Assembly (NCBI GenBank): GCA_015680685.1
Contig: MNCI01023519.1
Span: forward strand, 65,729 to 100,667
Direction: 5' to 3'
Origin: Gnetum montanum
Lineage: Eukaryota > Streptophyta > Gnetopsida > Gnetales > Gnetaceae
Length of the DNA: 34,939 nt
Numbering within the stretch: the stretch's first letter is position 1; each line of letters starts with the position of its first letter. Of this stretch, positions 9,781 to 21,009 are shown piece by piece. The notes beneath the pieces are model-generated. The model made no database searches. It was not told the origin of the DNA and saw nothing but the letters and a program-made list of their open reading frames with translations. A program made the translations under genes and the position numbers.

Positions 9781-11828
9781 CAATGGATGGACAAGCATGC
9801 TCAATTTTTCAGATATCCTCCTTCCAACTCAATTCTGGGGGAGATGGCCATCCATGTTGATCAATCATTATGGCTCCTCAACTTTTAACTTTTTTGTTTT
9901 TAGCCTTTTTGTTTTACACCATTTTTGGTATATTTCTCCCTTTCTTAAATATTTTATAATTTCTTCTATATTTTACTTTATTTGGTTTGGATTTCTTTTA
10001 TGGTTTTCTTATGTTACATTTTTCTTCCTTAATTGCCACCAGGACTTGGTGCAACTATAGTTGTCAACTAATGGTGGTTTGTACTATAATGTTATTTGAT
10101 TGCTAATGTCTAGATTCTATCTTTGAATTTTGATGTTAATAACTAAGACATGGTGTCTTTTAATGATAATAGATAATGAGTTCATGTCATCCACCCATCC
10201 ATGAAATTCTATGGTGTTCCCTTGTTTTGGAAGTATGAGGTCCCTTCTTAAATGAAACTTTTAAGGAACTTGTGGCCTTGGTAGTTTCCAAACTTGGGAA
10301 GGATTAAATGGATAGACAAGGATGTGACTTCAAGGGGATTTGATACTCTATGTACTTGCCTATCCTCTTGGGTTGCATCAGTATTTTCATGGGCCTTTTA
10401 CCATTCCTATGTCAACCAATAATAGGAAGCTAAGTATTTGCATGGTGTGGTTCCCATCCAAAATCCACAAAAATGTAATAAAATAACAATAATGAAAATT
10501 CAAAGTACACCTCTTAGACAAAATAACAAGCTATAAGCATTGGTCATGGGACTAGAAAGACATGTTACCCATGCCTAAAGGTCCCCTCTCACTAAGGCCC
10601 ATCTAACTTCCTACTTTTCTTTTCTTCTCTTTTTGCAATGATGATTGATTTGTGGGGATATTCTTATGTCTTGGGGGTGGACTAGTGTTAGAGCTTCCAT
10701 GCGAAGTCATTGAAAGTGGTTGGTTTTATTTTGAACTAAGGATGGACTTTATTAGATCATATTAACCATAAAATCCACAAGGGACTTCATGTAACCACAA
10801 TATAGGACTCCATTCCATTCTCTACCTCATCCACCTATGCTATCCATAACTCACCCCATTGTTGTTTCTCATCTATTTCAATGTCTTAGTTTGATGTAGT
10901 TAAAGTTCTTTGGTAATTTCTTTGGGAATTTGATCCTTAAATAACCACAACCATTAGTCATCCATGGGGTTTACGAATTCCTTGGTTTGGGGATATTCAA
11001 GGGCATCAATGGCATGAGCTTGCTATGGGAATGACCCACTTGCATACTCCTTAGCTGGGCTAGTTAAGTTCCTCATCCTTTAGGCATGTTTGCTCTCAAA
11101 AGTTTTTGCATTCCACATTAATTACATCCAGTTGTGCACTCCTTCGTTAATGTTCTCTAAGTAAAATCTCCTTTTTTGTGATTTATCTAGCCCTCTTCAT
11201 GGATTTCATCATGTTCTATGCTTCTTTGGCTTCTTTTGGACTATAATTTACTAAAAAATTCCTTGTTTTTCCTTAGTCTTTGAATGTGCAAACTTTTTGC
11301 AAACAACTACATCAATGCAATCCCATTGACATAGCACAAAAATTATATATATAGGCACCCACACTTAGCCAATTTTGCACATTTATCTTCAAACACAAGA
11401 GGATTTTTTGCAGGTTTTAGAGCCCAGAGCCTTCCAAAGCCCATATCTTGCTAACCACTTGTCTAATTTACTTTGTTCTTTAGTCTTATAGCTAATGGAG
11501 GTGAGCTATACGTTGTGGGGGCCATAAACCTTAGGTTTTTGATAGAAAAGTTTTTAGATTTTTTTAACTCACACAATATTTAACTAATAAAATAATATTA
11601 AAATCATTAATTCATGAGATTTAAATCATTCCAATGAAATAATTTTAAAATAATCAAATCTATCCTGATCACAAATTAGTCAAAGTGTAACAAACCAATC
11701 GAGACAAGGGAACCAAGTTTTACATGTTACACATCAAACGCTAATCCTTGGTCATGTTGTGATTATAGATGACACCCATACCAAGTGACAAATGTGGATA
11801 GGAGGTAGGACTATCCCAACTGAGGGAC
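9781..11828 (+). other. Spacer between pol and ORF2 (element A)
   Basis: About 2 kb without a convincing gene. The left part is T-rich (9890-10040). Short blocks near 10330 and 10555 match the spacer of element B near 28605 and 28750, for example GACTTCAAGGGGA / GACATCAAGGGGA, so it is an inherited part of the element. It holds the second copy of the 46-bp repeat. Confidence 0.65.
11122..11167 (+). repeat. 46-bp exact direct repeat, copy 2
   Basis: Identical to 9423-9468. Here it lies in ordinary spacer with no ambiguous base beside it, so this is more likely the original location. Confidence 0.85.
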
Positions 11829-13916
11829 AAGTGGCCCAAAACTAGAAGGGGCTAACAATAAGAACAACCCTAGGAGTAGGTACCTGAACACATGCAAAGG
11901 GACCTCTTTGGGAGGAGCTTGAAGTGGAATCAAGATGAGGCACTAGGACCAAGGCCAAATATTGAGGTCACTTTGATTGAAGCATACCTTAGGTAAATCA
12001 AGTCTAAAGATATCTAATGTTTAATTCTCCAAGAACTAAGCTTTGGTACCTTCTTGGAATTCATCCTAGAAGACGTTAGAACTTAGTTACAGAGCTCTCT
12101 CATATGGCCCATCATCACTTTCGATGGGGAGTAGTACATGGGAGAGACATATCTCTTCTAGAAATACAGGCAGCTAGATGCCACTATGAAAATAAAGGAC
12201 ATTAGTATGTTCTATTCAATGGAGGCCATCTCTCAGGCCCTCAGATTACTTGAGACTAGACAAATTTGGTAGAAATCTTAATGCAAGTGGACCTAGAGGT
12301 AAAAAAGGAGTGGGTCTAGTGGTGCTATAGAGTTGATTGTAAAGAGTATGATGCACTCACAATGGCAAAATGTGCATACTTCAAGATAGTGGCCTACCAC
12401 CTTAATCTAATGATGAGGCCATGTAAGGTGAAAACCTTTTCTAGTCATGTGTGTGTTGCTTTGAGTAGGAAATTCCCTATCAACATCCCATAGCTAATCT
12501 ATCTTGAGATAGAGAAGTGTTTTAAGGAAAATGAGCATGGGAGGAATGCACCCTCCTTTCCATGCCTAATCCAAAAAGTTTGCAAAAGAGAAGGAATAGC
12601 TTGCTATTCTAATGATACACTTAGACATACTCTTGTAACCTCTTGGGTAGAAATGATAAAAGATAAAGTACCTCCCATGATGAAAAAAGAAAAGTGGCCA
12701 TCACCACCATCTACCCATGAAATAATGCTGGAGGCTTGTGCTACCATGGAGTGCATGTAAAAACTCCATGAGCAACTCTTGCAGTAGTAATAAGCTAGAC
12801 CAAGTTGTGATTTGTCTATCTACTAACCAGCCCTAAATCACTTGACCAAGATAACTTGTACCATTAGTTACTTGGAGGACATGGTGCCAACATTTTTTCC
12901 CAACAAATGTAGGTGCCCATGCTCTCAAATCCTAGTACTCGAGAGGTAATAATACTCATTCCTAGAGAGTAATAATTTTCAGAAATCTATGGAAATGCCA
13001 CTACCTTCTCAGTGAGCCTAGAGGAAGGTGATGGGGCAACTGTCTTGGTGATGCAACATCAAGGGAAGGAAACAACAACCAAGGTGGTGGCTAATTATGT
13101 GGATGAAGCCCTATGTGTTCCTATGGCATCTATGCTAGATATTGTTGCACTTAAACATGTGCAAACATCTGTAGGAATAGCAAGTGGAAGATTCAACATA
13201 GCCTAGCATGAGGAGTTGCTAGAATCACTGGAGGGTACTAGGCATCTAATTTTAGAGGTCTTAGACCTTTTGGATGACATCACTACTACCCAGTTAATGT
13301 TGTTGAAGGCTAAGAGCAAGTACTTCATTGCCAATGACTAACTTGAGATAGCCACAAAAAAAAAAGATATTTCACTATTGAATTTGTGGAATTAAGAGCC
13401 CAACTCACTAATCCCACTATACTTAAGCTAAGTTGTATCTAGAGATAAATTTTTTCAATAGCTTCAAACCAAACTTCATGAGGCTAAGTATGCAAAGGAG
13501 TCGACAATCTTTGACTAGTTCTTAGAAGATGCCACTATCTACAATATTTAAAAGGACATGTTGAAGATTCACAAGGAGAATGTAATGCTGACCAAGGATA
13601 ATCATCTCCTACATAATGTTGAGCTCCAAAAAGAATAGATGATTGAGTACATGAGACAACAATAGGAGCAGCTTGCCAAGGTAACCATGGACCTAAGGAG
13701 GTTGGTAGTGAAAATTGTAATCTCTCAATGAAGGAGGTTCGTTCTCTTTGTTAGAAATCAACTATCAAGATCACCACCTAGAAGAATGAGGCCCTCAAAT
13801 TTGAAAGGGTTAAGAACCATTATAGGAACTAGGTCAGCCTTTAGAAGGAGATCAATGAAAAAGAGATTAAAGTAGCAAAGGCAAAAGTTAATGAGGCCCT
13901 CTAGCAGCTCCAACAA
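11829..13916 (+). pseudogene. ORF2, 5' part: plant-transposon-protein-like gene (element A)
   Basis: The start is taken where GTG GCC CAA AAC (11829) aligns with ATG GCC CCA AAA at the start of the B ORF2 (29960), so the ATG has mutated. A first recognisable block, TMKIKDISMFYSMEAISQALRL (about 12183-12248), matches the GVTIDFSIQAILEVLNL block of B. A second block near 12410-12620 (VCVALSRKFPINIP, FPCLIQKVCKREGIA) resembles the putative plant transposon protein family that I recall as Transposase_32. The 3' part, from about 13700, is Lys/Glu-rich and probably coiled coil. Its role is unknown. The gene is broken by stops and by LTR E, and continues at 14885. Confidence 0.6.
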
Positions 13917-14884
13917 TGAGATGACATGTAGCAACCAATGAGCATCAATAAGTCACATCAATGGGCTCTCATTGATGTGGCCTCATTGATGGGCCCTTGT
14001 TGATGAGGCCCCATTTACATGGTGTTGTCCCATCGATGGGGCTGGGTTGACATAGTGTTTGCTATGTTGATGGGGCCTTGTCGACATAGTCCTTGAGCAA
14101 AAACTATAAATACAAGCTCCTAGCCATGTTGATGGGAATCATATTCATAGGAGTAGTAGAGCTCTTGTAGTTTTTCTATTTGAAAGTTGGAATATTTTTC
14201 TTGAGTGCCTGCAGCAGGAGTCATTGAGTGTATGGATCTTTATTCGAGCACTATTGTACTTGAATTGCATCAATGTGTACGACAATAAAGATGAGCTTCT
14301 TGATAAACCTTGTAGCATTCTGGATAGTTTAAATGCTTTATTTATGCATTCATTATCTTTATTAAATATTGAATTAATTAAGATAAATTAGACTTTAATC
14401 AATTAAGCTAAATATATTAAGTACATAAGTACGATCGCTTTGAGGGTAAAAACGTATTTGCTTGGTAATCCCAGCAATGTTATTGCTTAGTGTGTCTAGT
14501 AGCATCGCACTTGGTAACCTAGTAGTGGATACGTGGGTTTAGGACATGTACGAAAAGTGGGATTAGATGCCTATGTTAGGACTAGTTAGAGACTAGTTAG
14601 CTAGTTAAATTAAATTAGTCATTACATTACTCTATCTCTCTCTCTTCAAGCACAAAAGCCATAAACCACAAAACGATAAAAATCATATGCCTTGATTACA
14701 CTTAACCATACCATTATGCTTCACAAGTGTAATTAGAAAGACAACGAATGACCTTAGGGCAAAGTTCATTTCCTAGAAGATTAGTGTACCGAAAACTATA
14801 AAGTCCATGAGATTTAACTAGATCACGTGTGAGCACTCTATGATTCGTATGGTTAGGCATCAGGGTACCCTTCACCACTCATCA
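13917..14884 (+). mobile_element. LTR E: apparent solo LTR inserted in ORF2 of element A
   Basis: A complete LTR of the same family, with no internal region beside it. The right end is exact (CACTCATCA at 14876-14884). The left end is uncertain between 13917 and about 13940, and I could not find a clean 5-bp duplication (right flank ATAGC; GTAGC occurs at 13928-13932). It has a TATA box at about 14105, AATAAA at 14284-14289 and a U3 (13965-14090) built of repeated TTGATGGGGCC-like units. ORF2 coding resumes directly after it, which argues for solo-LTR formation by recombination. Confidence 0.75.
14105..14113 (+). promoter_or_regulatory. TATA box in LTR E
   Basis: CTATAAATA sits just downstream of the TTGATG-repeat U3 and 180 bp upstream of AATAAA, as in the other LTRs of the family. 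Confidence 0.6.
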
Positions 14885-15560
14885 ATAGCCCATCTTGAAT
14901 GGACTAAACACGTACGATAAGATAGAAATTCACCTCAAGGAGTTGCAAATTGAGGAGATGATGATGTACTTGGACCTCGCCAACCTTCATTATGCAAACT
15001 TGGCAATGCTGACTACTAGAAGGTTAAGGTCAAAATTAGAGAAGTAGGTGACCAGCTTGTACTTGTTTTATGAGGCTAAGTTCAAGCATCGCAAGGAGAC
15101 AAAGCAGAAGCTTGAAATAATAAATGCTAAACTTGATGTTCTTAGAGGGTGCTTTGCTAATCAATAGTTAATAGCTAAGAACTTGGCCTATAGAATGAGT
15201 GACTACCAAGAGCTGCAAAACGTTGTTAAGGTGTTCGATGTTGAATGCAAACATTTCACAGCTTGATTTATCAACGTGAAGGAGTTGTTCCCCATAATGC
15301 CCTATCTGTGGGATGTTTCCATACCAACCCACATTGGTGATGCTACATGGACTGTGTACCATTCCTAGAGTAAGGAAGACAAGATGAAGGTATTGCTAGA
15401 TGCTTTTTGTCTTCCACCAATAGTTGCAGTTGTAGCTGAATAGCCATAACCACAACCTTAACCACAATAGCCATGTGCACCAAAGGTAGGAGAAGGTTCT
15501 TTAGCACCTCAGGAACCTTCATTGCCTAGGACCATTTGATCTTTCTCCTCATCTTCAAGC
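14885..15560 (+). pseudogene. ORF2, 3' part (element A)
   Basis: Coding resumes after LTR E with a long Leu/Glu/Lys-rich, probably coiled-coil stretch (EIHLKELQIEEMM, RRLRSKLEK, RKETKQKLEI). A block with FPIMPYLWDVSIP (about 15288-15326) follows, then a Pro/Gln-rich tail ending SLAPQEPSLPR near 15530. The B ORF2 ends in a comparable Pro-rich tail (TPMEEPPPPR), supporting a shared C-terminus. Stops interrupt it. The 3' end is approximate. I do not recognise an enzymatic motif in it. Confidence 0.55.
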
Positions 15561-15789
15561 TGGTAGAGGATTTTTCTATCAATTTTGTAATTGGTCTTCA
15601 ATTTTGTTGTCCTAGGCACAAATTTTTGTAAAAGTTATAAATCCATACACTTTGGCACTTAGCATTAGTTTGAGTCAGTGTGTGTGTTAGTCAGTTAGTC
15701 AATAATACTATAACTTCCCAAAACTTTGTAAGAAGCTTGTTCCTCCTTTTGTTCACTCAACAACGAGTTTTCATTTAGTCATGTGAGTA

Positions 15790-16602
15790 TGATGAGTCGT
15801 TGAAGGTTTGACCACATCGACGTGATCCCGTTGACACATACCTATTGACAAAGTGTCTTCTCTTGCTTATATAAATGTGTACACCCATTACATTTATGGC
15901 ATTTGGGGATTGATAACTTATCCAAACTCTTGCATTTTATTTCTTCCAAATTTAGAATATTTTCTAAGTGCCTGCAGTATGAGTGAGAAGTGTATGGATC
16001 TTTATTTGAGCATTGATGTACCTGGACACCTTGGTGTAAATGGTACTAAAGACGAGCTTTCTTCATAAACCTTGTAGCACTTAGACTTAGCGCAATATTT
16101 AATTTAATGCATTTATTCTTCATGAAATTTATGTTCAAATATTTAAGTACTTAATTGAATTTGGATAATTAACACACATAAGTACAACCATCTTAAACAT
16201 ACATTAACACTTCGTAATCCCAATAGCACTTAACGCTTGGTAACCCAATAACATTGCAATGTGTTTAGGATATGTACAAAAGGTGGGAATGGATACTTGT
16301 GTTAGGATTAGTTAAGGCATTAATTAGCTATTAGATTAATTAAACATTTACTTACTTTATTTTTAGCACATAGGTGAATTAAATGAAAAATAGAAAAATG
16401 ATAAAAATCATATGCCTTAGCTACACTTAACCATACCATTGCACTTGAAAAGTGGAACTAGGAAGATAACGATCACATCTTTGAGATTCACTACCTAGGC
16501 AAAGTGTACTTAGACAGCTAAAGTCTATGGAATTCAACTAGATTGCTTAGTGAATGCTAGAGATTTGTATGGTTGGGCGTAGGAACTGCTCACTGCTTAT
16601 CA
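15790..16602 (+). repeat. 3' LTR of element A
   Basis: 813 bp, TGATG...TATCA, with the same R and U5 as 2666-3520 but many substitutions. The TATA box is at about 15868-15875. It is followed directly by AGATA, the second copy of the target-site duplication. No clean polypurine tract survives immediately upstream (15768-15789). Confidence 0.9.
15868..15875 (+). promoter_or_regulatory. TATA box in A 3' LTR
   Basis: TATATAAA in the same place relative to the LTR start and R region as the 5' copy at 2785. Confidence 0.6.
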
Positions 16603-16607
16603 AGATA
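16603..16607 (+). repeat. Target-site duplication AGATA, right copy (element A)
   Basis: Identical to 2661-2665; together they bracket element A. Confidence 0.9.
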
Positions 16608-17645
16608 TATCCACCAACATAATATCATCTATAAATAACACATACCAAGGGATTTTTTCTTGTATTTTCTTTGTTTATTCATCCATAATAATAGTAAATA
16701 AGTATGAGAAAATTGCAAATCCTTAATGTAGACCTACTAGGACTAGAAAATCATATGTTATTCCACAAGCTATTTTAATTTTAGTGATAGCTCCTTTATA
16801 CATGTCTTGAATCACTTTAATATATTTATCAAGGATGTTTTCCCTCCACAAGGTCCATCAAATAATATCTTTAGGCACTCTATCATATGCTTTTTCCAAA
16901 TAAATGAAGATAATATGTAGATTTTTTCTATGTTTTCTAAATTTCTCCATCAGTTGTCATATCAAAAAATAGGCTTTATATTAGATCTCCTTGGCATATA
17001 TACAAATTTATTTTTTGATATTATTGATTTAATTTTGAGATAGTGCTCTATGACTCTCTCCCAAAGCTTCATAGTATGGCTCATTAGCTTGATCCCTCTA
17101 TAGTTTGCACAACTTTGTACATCTCCTTTATTTTTATAAATGGGAATAACAAAGATTTTTTTTCAATTATTGGGTGTTTCTCCATCCTTCAAAATTTTGT
17201 TAAATAATGGTGTCAACCAAGAAAATCTTGTATCTCCCAATGCTTTCCAAGCTTCTATAGAAATGTTATCTAGTCGAATAGCTTTTGCATTTTTCCATCT
17301 TTGATAAGGCTATCTTTACCTCAAAGAAGGAAAGTTCATTAACCAAACTAAAATTTGGATCTTCTTCTTGGATGTCTTCTTTTGAAAATTATTCATTTAA
17401 TAATTCTTAAAAATAAATTTTCCACCTATCCAAAATTTCATTATCTTTTACTAAAATTCTTTCGTTTGCTTCCTTGATGCATTTGACATGATCCTTCAAT
17501 TTCTAGTTTCTAATTTTTTTCAATTTTTAAATAGATTTTTCTCCTTCCTTTGTTCCTAATTTCTCATAAAAGCTATCTAAGGCCTTTTGTTTTGCCTTGG
17601 CTATTGTTATAGTTCCCTCCTTCTTTGTCATTTTTATATTAACCT
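16603..17645 (-). pseudogene. RTE-type LINE reverse transcriptase, N-terminal part
   Basis: Minus-strand translation gives the upstream half of the LINE protein whose C-terminal half lies at 1880-2665. Motifs run from right to left: KQKALDSFYEKLGTKEGEK (17530-17610), VKCIKEANERILVKD, VKIALSKM, QLMEKFRKHRKNLHIIFI, LEKAYDRVP, GLHxG and the catalytic FIDDIM (Asp-Asp codons at 16624-16629 on plus), ending LVDIS at the junction with element A. LINE proteins nick DNA and reverse-transcribe at the nick. The endonuclease domain that should precede it is absent beyond about 17645, the usual 5' truncation of LINEs. Stops show it is dead. Confidence 0.88.
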
Positions 17646-17825
17646 ATTTTTTAGGATTAGTTAGGATGAAAACCTAAAAAGGCACCCAAAATCATTGGGC
17701 CTTTTATTTTTGTTGATTTGGAGTTTCTCCTCTCCACAATGCTTCTCTACCTTTGTACTTTAAATTTTTATTTTTAATATATATTTATAGTGTGATATGA
17801 CACCCCCTCCTCATCCCACTTATCT

Positions 17826-17863
17826 AAATAATAATAATAATAATAATAGTAATAATAATAATT
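17826..17863 (+). repeat. AAT microsatellite
   Basis: About twelve AAT units with one AGT interruption. Confidence 0.9.
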
Positions 17864-18340
17864 CCTTTATGTTAGGTATAATTAAAATGATCAATGTACT
17901 CTTTTTTTTAGGATTCAAGAGCAAGTTCAATCCTCTTACCAATGATATTACATTGCATCATCTTGGGTCCCACCATGACAAGACCAACTAGCAACCATGT
18001 CACAATAACATCACTCAACAAGAGTGATAATATATCAACATGAGACTAACATAATACAAGGTGGAAGTTTGATGAGTCAATAAATCTCATTGATGTCACA
18101 TCGATATCCAACCCATTTGGTGCATCCTCCTTTCATTAAAGGTTAATGATCATGGATTAATTTAGTTTGAATTTCATAGGAGTCGCATTATTCCCATGGT
18201 AAGGATCTCTTATTAATAAAAATGTAGGGATAGATGTTGTGATCTCCCTATATATATAGTTATTCCTTTAATAATTTGATAACATAGAATAAAATTCCCT
18301 TAAATAAATTATTTCTTGTAATGGACGATGATATTTTAGC

Positions 18341-18380
18341 ATAAAAATAAAAATAAAAATAAAAACAAAAACATAAAATA
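18341..18380 (+). repeat. AAAAT-type low-complexity tract
   Basis: Repeated ATAAAA units degrading into AAAAAC units at the right end. Confidence 0.8.
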
Positions 18381-18779
18381 AATGACTTAAGGAATAGAAA
18401 AATTATATGAAGAATAGAAAATATTTAAGAATAGAAAAATGTATTAAGAATTCAAAAAATATCAAACAATTGGAAAGTATCGAATAGTGGAAAAATTGAC
18501 AAAACAAATATTAGTGTCATGAAATTGCAAAAAAAATAAAGAATAAAAGTCTTGTTCATAAGAACTAATTAAAATAATAATCTCCACCATGACTATGAGT
18601 TGAGATGAAGATATGAAAAATAGATTACACATTGACTATGATGAATGAGGATGATTGGGTCATAGGTTTTTAGGATTTTCTAAATGGTTTGATTTATTGT
18701 ATATTAATGAGGATCAACTTTTGTGGGTTTGTTAGATGGTAAATATGTAAGGCACCAAATTTGTAGGTTGTGTGGACAA

Positions 18780-19383
18780 TTTAAGTTCCCTCCTAAAGTG
18801 TTTGAAATTTACTACATTGAGGCACATGGTTGGAATTGATCCTAGTGTCATGTTGTCATTTGGTGTAATGTTTGTGGATCTCATTATGGATGAGAGTTAT
18901 CATTCTATTTTTATCTAGGAGGTTTAAATTTATTAATTATTCTTTTTATTCTAGATCAATATTAATACCTAGGTCAAAGGTTATTAGTAGTGTGTAGAGT
19001 TTGATTTGAATTAGCAATTTAGGTAGTTTCCTGTACACTAATTGATATGGTGAATATCCTATAGTATGTTTTTAGGTTGATCTGTAGCCATATAGGGCAT
19101 CATTTAAGTAGTGCTCCAATCTTGCCTATATCTTCTCATAGTCCTTGTGAGGATTCTAGTAATTCATATGTTTGTGACTTTGACCTATTCATTTGCTCGG
19201 GAATGATATGGTGTAGTTAATTTATGTTCTATCCCAAGATGGTGCATAAGCTTCTTAAATGTAGGATCTATAAGATAAGTATTGTTGTTTGAGATTAGTA
19301 CACTAGGTACATCAAATATATTTGCCACTTGTTGTTGGAAAAAATTAACTATAGCTAATGTGCAATTAGCAATTCTAGTAGCT
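18780..19383 (-). pseudogene. Remnant G: integrase fragment of an Athila-like element
   Basis: On the minus strand the frame reads NFFQQQVANIFDVPSVLISNNNTY, where the second catalytic Asp of SDN is Asn, then LGIEHKLTTPYHSRANE. This is close to the integrase of element A (LGIEHKLTTPYHSQANG). Further on are TRILTRTM and, in another frame, LVYRKLPKLLIQIKLYTL and NLLDKNRM of the integrase C-terminus. The coding trace fades near 18780. It is cut on the right by element F at 19384, so the rest of its pol is missing here. Several stops and a frameshift make it a relic. Confidence 0.8.
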
Positions 19384-21000
19384 TGTAACACCCCACCCTA
19401 TCGCTCTTAGCTAGGATGAAGTAATGTCTAGGATTGCTAGTAATAACACAACAGAAGCATGATAAACTAGAAGCTAATGATGCATGAAAATACATTAAGA
19501 ACAAACCACTCAATATATAATGAAAGGTCAAACTACACAAAAATCCATGACAAACCAAAGACTAAGCATACATTTTAATTTATAAAACTGCATGTCTCTA
19601 CATAAACCAAAAACCTATATTGCTCTCATAGGATACAAAACATAAACATCATCATATACATAAGATTATAGTGAGGGTCATACAAATATGAAGAGTCCAC
19701 ACTACCATATATGAAAATATACATCAACCAATCCCCAAATATTTTCCTCTTCTCTACTTTCTCTTAGTGCTCATGTTCACCACGACTTCCACCTGTAACT
19801 AAATAAAGTTAGTACAAAACTGAGTGGGAAGCCTTTACACTTCCCCTATTAGATGATCAACAATTGCTACACTAGAGAAGAGGAATGGGATACAAGGAAA
19901 CTTGCATTAACTGCCAGTCTTATGGATACTCTAAGCAACATATGTACATACGATATTACACATAGAACTGACATAATCCTTAATAAAGTGAACATATGTC
20001 TATTGCATAGTCATAGATATAATTACTATCAGACATAATCAATCATACATCTATTACATCACACCACATGCATCTCCACTATCATGCCCATGTCATCATA
20101 CCCACTCCATACCATCAAGCAACACATGAATCATACAATCATAGATCAATTATAAAATATATTATAAATGTTATGACTCACGAATTGATATAATCATATA
20201 AAAATTACCCATGTGATTGCTAGTATATCCACACTAAGTGTAGCATGTGAAATGTTGCCAGGAGTACTCATATATAATCAATGCATGTAGATCTTTTATT
20301 AGTCTTTTATTTACCCAACCTATGCTAGGGTTCATCAAACTATGACTCGCAATCACTAGCCTTTTGAAGAACTTGCTATAAGGATGGACACACCTATGTC
20401 ATGTACTAGCTATAGAGACAAACACACCTATGCTCTGCCACTCTCAAAATGAGGCCTGAGATAGGAGCCTCATTGATGCATCATAGTGGGGATTAATCCA
20501 TAACTACCTTCAGGATGCCTCATCACCAACCAGTTCACACCCTTGTGCTAGCACCATCCACCAACAACTATCACAAGCATTGTCATGAAGATATGTACAA
20601 ATCCAGGCTAGCTTAAGCTAGTACATGTCACAAGCAAAACACATCTAAAACAAACATAACATGATCACATATATATACATGTAACAGTCACATTCATTCC
20701 ATGAAGATAATACCAACACTTGATAAAACAAAATTTCGTGCCACAACCATACTTCTTGAACTACATATAATTTTATAAAAATGACCATTATTGAAACATC
20801 TAAGATGATATATGCCCAAAGAGAATACAAATTCCATGATTAGGAAATACATTCAAAGATGATCCCAATCACACTAATTTCAACTTAATTGAACTCTTGG
20901 AAACAAAGTTATGTGTGTTTAAAGTTTAATTCATAAAATAATAAATAATAATATTTAATTATGGCAAGTGATAATTGAAACTCCTAGAACCTCCTACACA
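19384..21000 (-). repeat. Probable 3' LTR and 3' end of element F
   Basis: About 1.6 kb with no gene between the point where integrase homology stops and the TGTAACACCCC terminus. The second LTR is missing, so its inner border cannot be fixed. It contains short repeats such as two ACACACCTATG-like blocks near 20390 and 20420. The call rests on position and the terminal motif only. Confidence 0.5.
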
Positions 21001-21009
21001 TATACAACA

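Larger units (their letters stand above)
2666..16602 (+). mobile_element. Element A: complete Athila-like Ty3/gypsy retrotransposon
   Basis: This 13.9-kb element is bounded by related LTRs and a perfect AGATA target-site duplication. The order is LTR, tRNA-Asp-type primer site, gag, protease, reverse transcriptase, RNase H, integrase, a 2-kb spacer, ORF2 and LTR. Integrase after RNase H places it in Ty3/gypsy. The primer type and the extra 3' gene point to the Athila side of the non-chromovirus plant gypsy elements; Tat is the alternative. All genes carry many stops and the two LTRs are well diverged, so this is an old insertion. It sits inside a minus-strand RTE LINE and is itself interrupted in ORF2 by LTR E. 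Confidence 0.9.
17646..18750. other. Unassigned AT-rich DNA
   Basis: No gene is recognisable. It holds an AAT microsatellite (17826-17863), an AAAAT-rich stretch (18341-18380) and an isolated TGATGAG at 18070 followed by ATTGATG-like words that may be a U3 scrap. Its left edge is the 5' truncation point of the LINE and its right part may include the 3' end of remnant G. Confidence 0.45.

Noticed and set aside
9797-10060. Hydrophobic 87-codon frame that looks like a membrane or env-like protein
   Set aside because: The hydrophobicity comes from a T-rich noncoding tract after integrase; there is no matching frame in element B.
11829-15560. ORF2 as a viral envelope gene
   Set aside because: No signal peptide or transmembrane segment is visible; blocks instead resemble a plant transposon protein and coiled coils.
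18070-18130. TGATGAG followed by ATTGATG-like words, a possible seventh LTR
   Set aside because: No TATA box, R region, U5 or terminal CATCA follows at the right distances.
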